Shown: positions 1 through 5,985, numbered from the stretch's first letter. The stretch is DNA of 24,838 nt from Clostridiales bacterium UBA3259 (GCA_002362625.1 DEUP01000040.1:1-24838); one strand, 5' to 3'. The notes: generated by a model from the letters alone, not told the origin. Made by a program: numbers and translations.

Positions 1-3
1 GAT

Positions 4-1824
4 TTAGGATTTACAGAGTACTAAGTGAGGTTCGCCATGCGCCTTGTTGGTATTCAGTTCACCTTCGATAAAGCGGTTAGATGAGAATCTTGTACCTACT
101 AAATAAAACTCCCAAGACATGTTGGATGCGTTAAAATCAGGGATGCTCATAATTGTGCGCATATATTTCTTGACTTGACTCAGTTGCGTTTCACCAAGTG
201 CAATATTGGGATGTTTAAGTTCGATTACAATGTTGTGATACTTGTTGTTTGCAATGTCTTGACGAACAGCAAAAATATCCATTTGTTTTAATTTATCGGG
301 ATGATCAACGGTGGCATCTTCGTATTCCTCGTGAAGGAATCGGAGATACCGTCTAAGTGCTTCTTCAAAGTTCGGTTCTGCGGCAGTTACAAGACTATAT
401 TGTTCTCCAAAAAGCCAATAGTGCTGTTCAATCATTTTTTGCAAATGAGTAACTTCGTTGGCGTGAAGATCAGGGTTGAAAACCAGTTGCTTAAGATCAG
501 AAACGGCTTGGTAGCGATCTCGAATAAGTTTAATTGTTTTTGTTATATTTGATAGATGAGTGTACTTTAGAATATCGGAGAGATCTTCACGTTCTTCCTC
601 CGTCATATCAAGAATTTCATCAAAGATATGGAAAAGAGAGTCGATCTCACCACTTGTCATAATTAAGTCAAGAAGTCGAACAAAAGTTTTTTTCTGCTCT
701 TTATTGAGTGAGCCAGAGAAAAGCTTCGGTTCTGCTATGTATAGAGCGGATATCATTTCACTCAGATGAGTTTTTTTGTACTGATCAAGGATGTTTTTGG
801 GATTATATGATGGGAACGCACTTTCAATTTCTAAGGAATCAATAACTTTCGATGCGTTTTCTTTGATAAAGGGACGACGGATATCGTAAAGATGCGCATT
901 GACAACACTGATAATGAACTCAAATTCTGGTGATTTTCTATGGGATAGTCCACCCATAGTTTGCTGCTTCAAGCCAATGTCTCTAAAGTCAAAATGATCA
1001 AAAAGCGAGCTTTGAATATAAACACTATGGTAGAATCGGTCGCCCTTATTATTGAGTGTAGTATTCTCCTTAAATAATTCGGTTCCATCGGAATGAATAT
1101 AGTAATACTTTGAATACTCTGAAAGCTTTGTGTTCCAACATACATATCTTACAGTAAAAGGTGTTTTTGTTTTTTCGTGAATATAGTCTAAGGTTTCGCT
1201 TTTAATAATGTAGCCGTTATAGGTCAATAATTCGCCATTAATAAATATTTCGTATCCATTTGCCCTATTAAGCTCAAGGAACCAACAGAATTCTTGAGCT
1301 AGGTGCGACCGAACTGTATCGGGGGTAATTTCGGTGGAGTTGAGGTCTGAAAAACAGACAGTGGTACCAGTCGGTGTGTCAACAGCAATCTCATCACCTG
1401 GCCAATAATTTGAAAGAGTAGCTGCATTTATATCTATGCTATAGGAGTAGTTCTGATTATTCCGGCAGTATGTTGTTTGCCAATTGGCAATATTAGCAAA
1501 TGTAAAGAACGTAAGTCTACCTACTCCATTTTTGCCGTGGGTAGCAGAGTGCTTTTGATTTGGGTCATATATTTTTTCGGATTCAAAGAAAGGTTTGAAT
1601 TTCGCTGCAAGTAATGAGCGATCGATGCCTGTGCCATTATCGCGGACGGAAATAAAGTGAGTGCCTTTTAGCTCGGTTTCGGATATTTCAATGTCAATAC
1701 GTGTTGCCTTGGCATCAAAACCATTCCAAATGTATTCAGCAAGTGCTTGAAGAGGTTTGTATTTTTTTAAAGAGTTTTTTATGCCAGAGGATGTGATTAA
1801 TACATTTTCGGATGCAGGTTGCAT
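4..1824 (-). CDS. GHKL-type ATPase fused to a C-terminal PD-(D/E)XK-like nuclease domain; putative defence protein
   Basis: A 606-aa protein whose N-terminus has the Bergerat (GHKL) ATP-binding fold of the Hsp90/MutL/MORC type. The N box is E30...N34..D37 (EYIWNGFDA), the G1 box is D62-NGTG-66, and the G2 box is GKNGVGR at 97-103. The C-terminus (about 460-606) contains WLFG at 470-473, then an acidic residue in MDIF (D516) and IELKHP (E535, K537). That spacing is the D...ExK core of PD-(D/E)XK nucleases, as in Shedu/DUF4263-like domains. The middle (about 200-450) is not recognised. I infer an ATP-gated nuclease or sensor-effector of a conflict system; the substrate is unknown. The start at 1824 is supported by AGGAGG seven bases upstream, and the stop lies inside the window, so the gene is complete. 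It is AT-rich compared with the core genes to the right. It appears monocistronic, with its own promoter at 1916-1944. A non-defence GHKL role cannot be excluded. Confidence 0.8.
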   Translation of the reverse strand: MQPASENVLITSSGIKNSLKKYKPLQALAEYIWNGFDAKATRIDIEISETELKGTHFISVRDNGTGIDRSLLAAKFKPFFESEKIYDPNQKHSATHGKNGVGRLTFFTFANIANWQTTYCRNNQNYSYSIDINAATLSNYWPGDEIAVDTPTGTTVCFSDLNSTEITPDTVRSHLAQEFCWFLELNRANGYEIFINGELLTYNGYIIKSETLDYIHEKTKTPFTVRYVCWNTKLSEYSKYYYIHSDGTELFKENTTLNNKGDRFYHSVYIQSSLFDHFDFRDIGLKQQTMGGLSHRKSPEFEFIISVVNAHLYDIRRPFIKENASKVIDSLEIESAFPSYNPKNILDQYKKTHLSEMISALYIAEPKLFSGSLNKEQKKTFVRLLDLIMTSGEIDSLFHIFDEILDMTEEEREDLSDILKYTHLSNITKTIKLIRDRYQAVSDLKQLVFNPDLHANEVTHLQKMIEQHYWLFGEQYSLVTAAEPNFEEALRRYLRFLHEEYEDATVDHPDKLKQMDIFAVRQDIANNKYHNIVIELKHPNIALGETQLSQVKKYMRTIMSIPDFNASNMSWEFYLVGTRFSSNRFIEGELNTNKAHGEPHLVLCKS

Positions 1825-1915
1825 AATTGTTCCTCCTAATTTATCTATGTATGAGAAGATGGAGAATTATTGGCACAAACAAGTGGAAAAACACAAGGAA
1901 ACTCTTCTGGTTGAT

Positions 1916-1944
1916 ATTTTATCATAATCAGTTCTGATATGCAA
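1916..1944 (-). promoter_or_regulatory. Sigma-A-like promoter of the GHKL-nuclease gene
   Basis: On the minus strand TTGCAT (1939-1944) and TAAAAT (1916-1921) are exactly 17 nt apart. The predicted leader to the ATG at 1824 is about 85 nt and ends in AGGAGG. The -35 box abuts a 22-bp dyad (1944-1965). Confidence 0.6.
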
Positions 1945-1965
1945 TAATTAGGCATTTCTAATTAT
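1944..1965. promoter_or_regulatory. 22-bp dyad next to the -35 box, candidate operator
   Basis: ATAATTAG and CTAATTAT form a perfect 8-bp inverted repeat with a 6-nt centre (GCATTT). No T-tract follows on either strand, so it does not look like a terminator. Its position at the -35 element suggests an operator. This is inferred from geometry only. Confidence 0.4.
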
Positions 1966-1970
1966 CGCAC

Positions 1971-1993
1971 CGCTATAAACAAAGAAAAGACCG
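1971..1993. repeat. Copy 1 of a 23-bp perfect direct repeat
   Basis: Positions 1971-1993 are identical to 3791-3813 (begin CGCTATAAAC, end AAAGACCG). In both copies the repeat forms the T-rich tail and the base of a minus-strand terminator hairpin, but the rest of each hairpin differs. The repeats bracket the DUF3892, AbrB-like and HipA-like genes. Confidence 0.9.
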
Positions 1994-2020
1994 GCAGCGT
2001 TCTGTGGAATGCTGTCGGTC
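1973..2020 (-). terminator. Rho-independent terminator of the DUF3892 gene
   Basis: The stem GACCGGCAGCGTTC (1989-2002) pairs with 2007-2020 around the loop TGTG, with G-T wobbles. On the minus strand it is followed by TTTTCTTTGTTT. It begins seven bases after the DUF3892 stop codon. Confidence 0.8.
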
Positions 2021-2026
2021 AAACTA

Positions 2027-2320
2027 TTATCCTTGGGTTCCGGGAGATACAGACGGGAGGCTGCCAAGGTTGTTGTTTTCACTTCCATCGGGGATGGATT
2101 TCAGGTATTCGGTATCCCCACGGTGGGCAATGCCGACACCAGTAATCCGGCCCGATTTTGCCATGTTTACAGCCTGCTGTTTTTCTACAATGGAATTGTC
2201 AGAAAGCTGATACCCGGTGATCCTGCCGCCCTCTTTGACTAACCCAACGATCCGCTTGGTGTTGGCATTGACCTGCGGAATCTGATCCAAGGTCTGCTTT
2301 ACAAGTTCTTTTCCATCCAT
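2027..2320 (-). CDS. DUF3892 family protein
   Basis: A 97-aa protein matching the small DUF3892 family as I recall it. It has a core of the form ITGYQLSDN...A...AKSGRITGVGIAHRGDTEYLKSIPDG (about residues 34-79). The function of the family is unknown. No signal peptide or membrane segment is visible. The C-terminal tail (SENNNLGSLPSVSPGTQG) is low-complexity and probably disordered. The start at 2320 has AAAGGAG about eight bases upstream. It is divergent from the AbrB/HipA-like pair and shares the 113-bp gap with it, so it might be co-regulated or be a passenger on the same 1.8-kb segment bounded by the 23-bp repeats. It is followed immediately by a good terminator. Confidence 0.8.
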   Translation of the reverse strand: MDGKELVKQTLDQIPQVNANTKRIVGLVKEGGRITGYQLSDNSIVEKQQAVNMAKSGRITGVGIAHRGDTEYLKSIPDGSENNNLGSLPSVSPGTQG

Positions 2321-2383
2321 CTTTAATCACTCCTTTGGTGCTATCTTTGGCAGATAGATGAAAAGTATGCAAACAACAAAAAC

Positions 2384-2412
2384 TTGATTATTCGTAACGA
2401 ATAGGATATAAT
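2384..2412 (+). promoter_or_regulatory. Promoter of the AbrB-HipA-like module with palindromic operator in the spacer
   Basis: TTGATT (2384-2389) and a consensus TATAAT (2407-2412) are 17 nt apart. Positions 2389-2403 read TATTCG-taa-CGAATA, a perfect 6-bp inverted repeat lying between the two boxes. A protein bound there would block RNA polymerase. The first gene encodes an AbrB-like DNA-binding domain, so autoregulation is the natural inference. Confidence 0.75.
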
Positions 2413-2433
2413 ATTGAAAAGAGGTGATTTGCC

Positions 2434-2973
2434 ATGGAAAAGCGAATTGTGAATGTTATTATCCAGGCACCCGGAGGGACCGCGGCCAAAAAATCCAATA
2501 CTTACAAACTGTCCCTTCCGTCTTCCTGGGTCAAGGAGATGGGGATATCCGAAGACGACCGACAAGTGGAGATGAAGTTTGATGGGACCGCAATCACCAT
2601 CACCAAAAGGCTTGCTATGCAGGAGTTCGTCGATAGGGCAAAGAAGCGCGGGCGAAAAATCCTTGTTTTGTCCTATTATGATGACAAGACCCTTTGCACG
2701 AAGATTGCGGCCGACTACGATGAGAAATCTATTTGTGTAGAGAACTATGTGACGGATGTACTCCGAACAGCATTCGGCAATAATCAGGAGCCGACATGGG
2801 ACGATTACCTGCTTTTCCTGGAAGAAAGATGTATCCCAAAGTCCCGTGCGGGATTGCGTGATTACCTGGATGCAATCGGTGTTGACGCCTTTGATCCTCT
2901 TGAGATCATAAAAAAGACCTCCGGGCGTATGGCGGAGGATCAGCAATGGATTCAGGTGGAGGTGTCCCAATGA
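2434..2973 (+). CDS. AbrB/SpoVT-type DNA-binding protein, putative antitoxin or regulator of the adjacent HipA-like kinase
   Basis: A 179-aa protein. Residues about 5-58 resemble a swapped-hairpin AbrB/SpoVT domain, with the pattern KSNTYKLSLPSSWVKEMG...RQVEMKFDGTAITITKR. This fold is used by many antitoxins and transition-state regulators. The rest (60-179) is an uncharacterised, charged region that could bind the partner kinase. The start ATG at 2434 follows GAGGTG (SD) and a consensus promoter. The stop overlaps the start of the kinase gene by 4 bp (ATGA), so the two are translationally coupled, in the antitoxin-first order typical of toxin-antitoxin operons. The palindrome at 2389-2403 is the likely binding site. 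The DNA-binding call is fairly sure; the antitoxin role is inferred from context. Confidence 0.7.
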   Translation: MEKRIVNVIIQAPGGTAAKKSNTYKLSLPSSWVKEMGISEDDRQVEMKFDGTAITITKRLAMQEFVDRAKKRGRKILVLSYYDDKTLCTKIAADYDEKSICVENYVTDVLRTAFGNNQEPTWDDYLLFLEERCIPKSRAGLRDYLDAIGVDAFDPLEIIKKTSGRMAEDQQWIQVEVSQ

Positions 2974-3782
2974 CGATTAAACTGGTATCCGATGAAAAGA
3001 TAGCGGAAACCTCCTCCAAGGGGAATCAGGAAAAGTGGCTGGATCAAGGTAAGTGGTACAAGCTGGATCAGTTTGGCTACGAAGCTTTGGCAGAAACTTT
3101 TACTTCCATGCTTTTGGAATACAGCAATATCGAACGCGAAACACCCTTCACCTTTACAAGATACCAAATGGAGCGCCTGCAAGTCCATGGCCGTGAGCGA
3201 ACCGGCTGCAGCAGTGACAATTTCCTTGGAACCGGTGAATCGATTGTGACGATCAGCCATTTGTTTAAGCAATATCTTGGCGGCTCTCTGGCAGATGCAC
3301 TCGGTCGCTTGAGCAGCGATAAAAAACGGATGGCGTATTTGGCTGAAGCAACGGCAGAAATAACTGGATTGGATCAGTTTCCGCAATACCTGACATTACT
3401 CTTCGAGATCGATGCATTGGTTCTGAACGATGATCGGCACCTGAACAATATTGCCGTGATTGCAAGAGGCAGCAAATTTGCCTACTGCCCGATTTTTGAT
3501 CAGGGGGCAGGGTTACTCTCAAATACGATGTACTGCCCAATGAACATCATTCCAAAGACGTTAATTGCGGATGCACAGGCTCGCCCCTTTCATACGTCTT
3601 TCAACCGTCAGATTCGAACCATGCAGGGGATGTACGGAAAGCAATTATATATCCCGCGGTTTACTCGGAGAGAACTCTATGAAATGCTTGAGCCTTTGCT
3701 CCCGTACTATGCAGAGCGTGACCGTGAACTGATTGCTGACCGTGTATGTGAGACAATCCTGACCAGGCAGAAGCAAGGCTAA
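2970..3782 (+). CDS. Short HipA-like serine/threonine kinase, putative toxin
   Basis: A 270-aa protein with HipA-like kinase features. The catalytic loop is NDDRHLNN (about residues 153-160; D155, H157, N160), and the metal-binding aspartate is in FDQG (D177). The N-terminus has KGNQEKWL and GKWYKLDQFGYEALAE, a probable nucleotide-binding lobe. It is much shorter than E. coli HipA (about 440 aa) and lacks the N-terminal HipA_N-like subdomain. HipA-family toxins phosphorylate aminoacyl-tRNA synthetases; the target here is unknown. I place the start at ATG 2970, not the in-frame ATG at 2946. Position 2970 has GGAGG seven bases upstream and gives the classic 4-bp ATGA overlap with the upstream gene. 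No plus-strand terminator is seen; the gene runs convergently toward the HEPN gene. Confidence 0.75.
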   Translation: MTIKLVSDEKIAETSSKGNQEKWLDQGKWYKLDQFGYEALAETFTSMLLEYSNIERETPFTFTRYQMERLQVHGRERTGCSSDNFLGTGESIVTISHLFKQYLGGSLADALGRLSSDKKRMAYLAEATAEITGLDQFPQYLTLLFEIDALVLNDDRHLNNIAVIARGSKFAYCPIFDQGAGLLSNTMYCPMNIIPKTLIADAQARPFHTSFNRQIRTMQGMYGKQLYIPRFTRRELYEMLEPLLPYYAERDRELIADRVCETILTRQKQG

Positions 3783-3790
3783 AAATATGA

Positions 3791-3813
3791 CGCTATAAAC
3801 AAAGAAAAGACCG
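3791..3813. repeat. Copy 2 of the 23-bp perfect direct repeat
   Basis: Identical to 1971-1993, with no identity immediately outside the 23 bp. It lies nine bases after the kinase stop codon and forms the T-tract of the terminator that serves the HEPN gene on the minus strand. Confidence 0.9.
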
Positions 3814-3841
3814 CCGAATTCTGGTGCCAGAGTCCGGCGGT
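3793..3841 (-). terminator. Rho-independent terminator of the HEPN gene
   Basis: The hairpin spans 3810-3841. The outer stem ACCGCCG/CGGCGGT and inner stem TTCTGG/CCAGAG are followed on the minus strand by TTTTCTTTGTTT. It lies about 50 nt after the HEPN gene stop. Confidence 0.75.
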
Positions 3842-3890
3842 TAAAGGTCTGTGTCAAGTGGGATGATAGAAACAAAATAGGATCGCTGTG

Positions 3891-5099
3891 TTAGGATTTT
3901 AACTGATGCTGTAAATCAGAAATAATTGTATCTGGCTTTTCGCATATCTTGGAGACGATGAGCTCTATTGTTTTCATTGAGTACAGATATTCAATTTGAT
4001 GTGCTGAATGTTGACAACAATACTCTGGGTTACTGTGGATGGCAAATGCCTTACAAAATAATCTGAAGTGATAAATGGTAAAATGGATTGAATTACCTTC
4101 TTTAACCAAGGATACATTTCTTTCAGACAGCAGGCGTGCAATGGCCTTAATACATGCTTTAGCACTATACCTACACAGTTCATCTTTGCTATCCAGCATC
4201 AAGTAAGTAACAAGATTTCTATAGTACTCATTTCCGGGAGTAGGAGCACCCGTTGCACCAATTATTTTTTGAAGTTCCTTGGCATGTTCGCCAGATGTCT
4301 TTCCGGAGATATCGCCGTTTTGGATACATAAATAGTAGTATTTGCAGATATCGTACGAACCGATAAAATCACTTAAGAGATGCTGATCGATTGCCTTGAC
4401 AGTCTTGAATACCAGACCGAAATAACTGAGCAATTTTTCGTGGGACAATCTTTCTACAGGTTCGGGGGAAAATGAAAGTGGTGCTTGATATTTTTGCTTT
4501 CCTCTACCGAAATAATGCCCTACCAAATTTCGCTTTTGTCTCAGCTCGTCAAGTTGTTTTAAGTCGAGCTCACTGATTGGAAAATGTCCAAAGTATTTTG
4601 CATAATTTGAAGAGCGGGAGTACCAGTCGCCCTTGCAGATCGAAGTAACAATATCTGCAAATTGATAATCAGTACTATCAATATTTCCATAATTCGGACG
4701 AGTGCGCAACAGGAAAACGCCATCAATTGCTTCTGGACATCCGATAATGCATCCAGGCTTAGATTCCATAGCCAAAGATACTACAGTACGGAGATATGTT
4801 TCAAAGCAGGAACTGAGCAACATTAGCATGTTGAGACGTGTGTAATTTGAAAAATCCCTATAATGAGATTTCCATATGTCGAAGGTAGATGCCAACCTAC
4901 GATCATCTTCATCTCGGATCAAAAAGAATGTTTTAGGATCTGCAGGAGGAGAAGCAAGTGCTTTTTTTGCTTTTGATTCAATTGTACTAGCGGCAGGGAC
5001 ATGAGCCCAATAAATATCGTTGAGCTCGGTGAAATGTTTTGAAAAAAGTACGAAAGCTATAGTTTTTCCAAATGGGGAATTCCAGCGCTCATTGGACAT
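3891..5099 (-). CDS. HEPN-domain protein (RiboL-PSP-HEPN-like), putative RNase effector
   Basis: A 402-aa protein. An alpha-helical block contains LSSCFETYLRTVV (about 96-108), typical of the first HEPN helices, and then RQKRNLVGHYFG with the R-x4-H catalytic signature (R190, H195). HEPN domains with R-x4-6-H are metal-independent RNases in abortive-infection, toxin-antitoxin and CRISPR effectors. The C-terminal 200 residues are not recognised. No MNT-type antitoxin is adjacent. A TTG codon at 5120 would give seven more residues, but it sits only about five bases after the predicted transcription start; ATG 5099, with AAAGG upstream, is preferred. The gene is AT-rich and lies next to the 3' side of tRNA-Pro. 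The RNase role is inferred from the motif. Confidence 0.65.
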   Translation of the reverse strand: MSNERWNSPFGKTIAFVLFSKHFTELNDIYWAHVPAASTIESKAKKALASPPADPKTFFLIRDEDDRRLASTFDIWKSHYRDFSNYTRLNMLMLLSSCFETYLRTVVSLAMESKPGCIIGCPEAIDGVFLLRTRPNYGNIDSTDYQFADIVTSICKGDWYSRSSNYAKYFGHFPISELDLKQLDELRQKRNLVGHYFGRGKQKYQAPLSFSPEPVERLSHEKLLSYFGLVFKTVKAIDQHLLSDFIGSYDICKYYYLCIQNGDISGKTSGEHAKELQKIIGATGAPTPGNEYYRNLVTYLMLDSKDELCRYSAKACIKAIARLLSERNVSLVKEGNSIHFTIYHFRLFCKAFAIHSNPEYCCQHSAHQIEYLYSMKTIELIVSKICEKPDTIISDLQHQLKS

Positions 5100-5131
5100 A
5101 ATGATCACTACCTTTACCAAAGAATGATATT

Positions 5132-5160
5132 ATTATACAATATGGCAGTTAGATTTTCAA
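5132..5160 (-). promoter_or_regulatory. Promoter of the HEPN gene
   Basis: On the minus strand TTGAAA (5155-5160) and consensus TATAAT (5132-5137) are 17 nt apart. A palindrome TTTTCAA-TT-TTGAAAA (5154-5169) covers the -35 box. CCAAAGAATG (5117-5126) covers the expected start of transcription; the same 10-mer occurs at 8124-8133 in another promoter. Confidence 0.75.
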
Positions 5161-5173
5161 TTTTGAAAATAGT

Positions 5174-5201
5174 AAAAGGCTGATTTCGAAAGAAATCAGC
5201 C
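5174..5201 (-). terminator. Terminator of the tRNA-Pro gene
   Basis: A perfect 10-bp stem (GGCTGATTTC/GAAATCAGCC, 5178-5201) with a 4-nt loop is followed on the minus strand by TTTT and more T-rich sequence. It lies seven bases beyond the CCA end of the tRNA. Confidence 0.85.
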
Positions 5202-5208
5202 ATTTCAA

Positions 5209-5284
5209 TGGTCCGAGTGGGGAGATTCGAACTCCCGGCGTCTTGAACCCAAATCAAGTGCCCTACCAACTGGGCCACACCCGG
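5209..5284 (-). tRNA. tRNA-Pro (anticodon UGG)
   Basis: A 76-nt cloverleaf with encoded CCA. The acceptor CCGGGTG pairs with CACTCGG (one G-T). The D arm is GCCC-AGTTGGTA-GGGC and the anticodon arm CTTGA-TTTGGGT-TCAAG (anticodon TGG). The variable loop is ACGCC and the T arm GGGAG-TTCGAAT-CTCCC, followed by discriminator A and CCA. A weak own promoter (TTGAAA, 17 nt, TAGTAT on the minus strand) may lie in the 150 bp upstream. A stronger one lies at 5529-5557, beyond a truncated second tRNA-Pro copy. Confidence 0.95.
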
Positions 5285-5311
5285 ATATAAAATTGAGAGA
5301 GTTTTTCAGAA

Positions 5312-5331
5312 GTGGTCAAACATGTGGTCAA
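5312..5331. repeat. Short direct repeat GTGGTCAA x2 between the tRNA and the tRNA fragment
   Basis: GTGGTCAA occurs at 5312-5319 and 5324-5331. An inverted ATGTGGT/ACCACAT pair spans 5322-5347. Nothing codes in the roughly 300-bp stretch 5285-5584 apart from these repeats, the tRNA-Pro fragment and its promoter. Closely spaced 8-bp repeats near a tRNA resemble arm-type integrase sites, but that is only a suggestion. Confidence 0.45.
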
Positions 5332-5444
5332 GATAATACTACCACATTTTTAAGGAACTTTCAAGAGGGAAAATAAAGGTGTAATTCTTGAAAACAAGGG
5401 AGAATACAACATTTCAAAGCATGCGCCGATTTGATGCTCCAGCT

Positions 5445-5481
5445 CCCAAACCAAGCGCCCTACCAACTGGGCCACACCCGG
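5445..5481 (-). pseudogene. Truncated tRNA-Pro (5' half through the anticodon loop)
   Basis: Positions 5445-5483 match 5248-5286 at 37 of 39 bases, covering the acceptor 5' strand, the D arm and the 5' anticodon stem through TTTGGG. Beyond the anticodon loop similarity stops: the next bases (GCTGG) cannot pair with the 5' stem CTTGG, and no matching T arm or acceptor 3' strand follows. The break at the anticodon loop fits a tyrosine-recombinase attachment site or an unequal recombination between tRNA copies. Confidence 0.75.
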
Positions 5482-5528
5482 ATGTCAGGATTGCTCGCGT
5501 CCACGGGGTATCCCATGGGCGCGGATTT

Positions 5529-5557
5529 ATTATACACTACCTGTTGGAAAAATGCAA
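5529..5557 (-). promoter_or_regulatory. Strong promoter reading into the tRNA-Pro fragment and tRNA-Pro
   Basis: On the minus strand TTGCAT (5552-5557) and consensus TATAAT (5529-5534) are 17 nt apart. The fragment begins about 40 nt beyond the predicted start. It was probably the original tRNA-Pro promoter and may still read through to the intact gene. Confidence 0.75.
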
Positions 5558-5584
5558 CAGAAAACTTGTGAACGCAGCCCTTGG

Positions 5585-5953
5585 TCATTTGGCGGCGGCC
5601 AGGGCCTCTATGGCTTCTTCCTTCGTAGCAGTGAAGAAAAAGTCCTTGCCCTGGTTGGATTCGTAGATGAAATCCTTCAAAGGCTTGCTGGTATAGTGGG
5701 TATAATCCCCGTAAAAGGCTGCCTTTACATGGTAGTTGATGAACTTTTGCAGGATTTCTCCGGCAAGGCCTGTGCTGAGAATGAAGAATTCATCGCAGAC
5801 TGCGCGTTTGTCAATGACAAGCCGGTCCGCACCGGTTTCGTACCTGGCTGTCAGCATCAAATCCATGGCGGAGGAAACGTCGGTGATGACTTCCTCGTCT
5901 CCGGTGATGACAGCAATGGCAACATCTCCTGCCTGTATTTTTTCGATATTCAT
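5585..5953 (-). CDS. DUF4180 family protein
   Basis: A 122-aa protein that fits DUF4180 over its whole length as I recall the family. It has ITDVSSAMDLMLTARYETG (about 23-41), a conserved CDEFFILSTGLAGEILQKF block and YTSKPLKDFIYESNQGKDFFF near the C-terminus. The function is unknown; members are small cytoplasmic proteins common in Clostridia and Bacilli. An in-frame ATG 14 codons upstream exists, but AAGGAGG is placed correctly for the ATG at 5953, which also gives the usual family length. It has its own near-consensus promoter (5986-6014) and is divergent from the DUF2156 gene. It ends about 30 bp before the tRNA promoter. Confidence 0.85.
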   Translation of the reverse strand: MNIEKIQAGDVAIAVITGDEEVITDVSSAMDLMLTARYETGADRLVIDKRAVCDEFFILSTGLAGEILQKFINYHVKAAFYGDYTHYTSKPLKDFIYESNQGKDFFFTATKEEAIEALAAAK

Positions 5954-5985
5954 GGTATTTCCTCCTTGTTTAAAGAATTTGAGAA

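Noticed and set aside
1971..3813. The 23-bp repeats as target-site duplications of an insertion sequence
   Set aside because: No transposase or terminal inverted repeats lie between them, and 23 bp is longer than usual target duplications.
5100..5120. TTG start giving seven more residues to the HEPN protein
   Set aside because: It would lie only about five bases after the predicted transcription start; ATG 5099 is better placed.
5388..5666. A 92-residue plus-strand frame across the tRNA fragment
   Set aside because: It translates the antisense of a tRNA-like sequence and of the DUF4180 gene end. It has no ribosome binding site.
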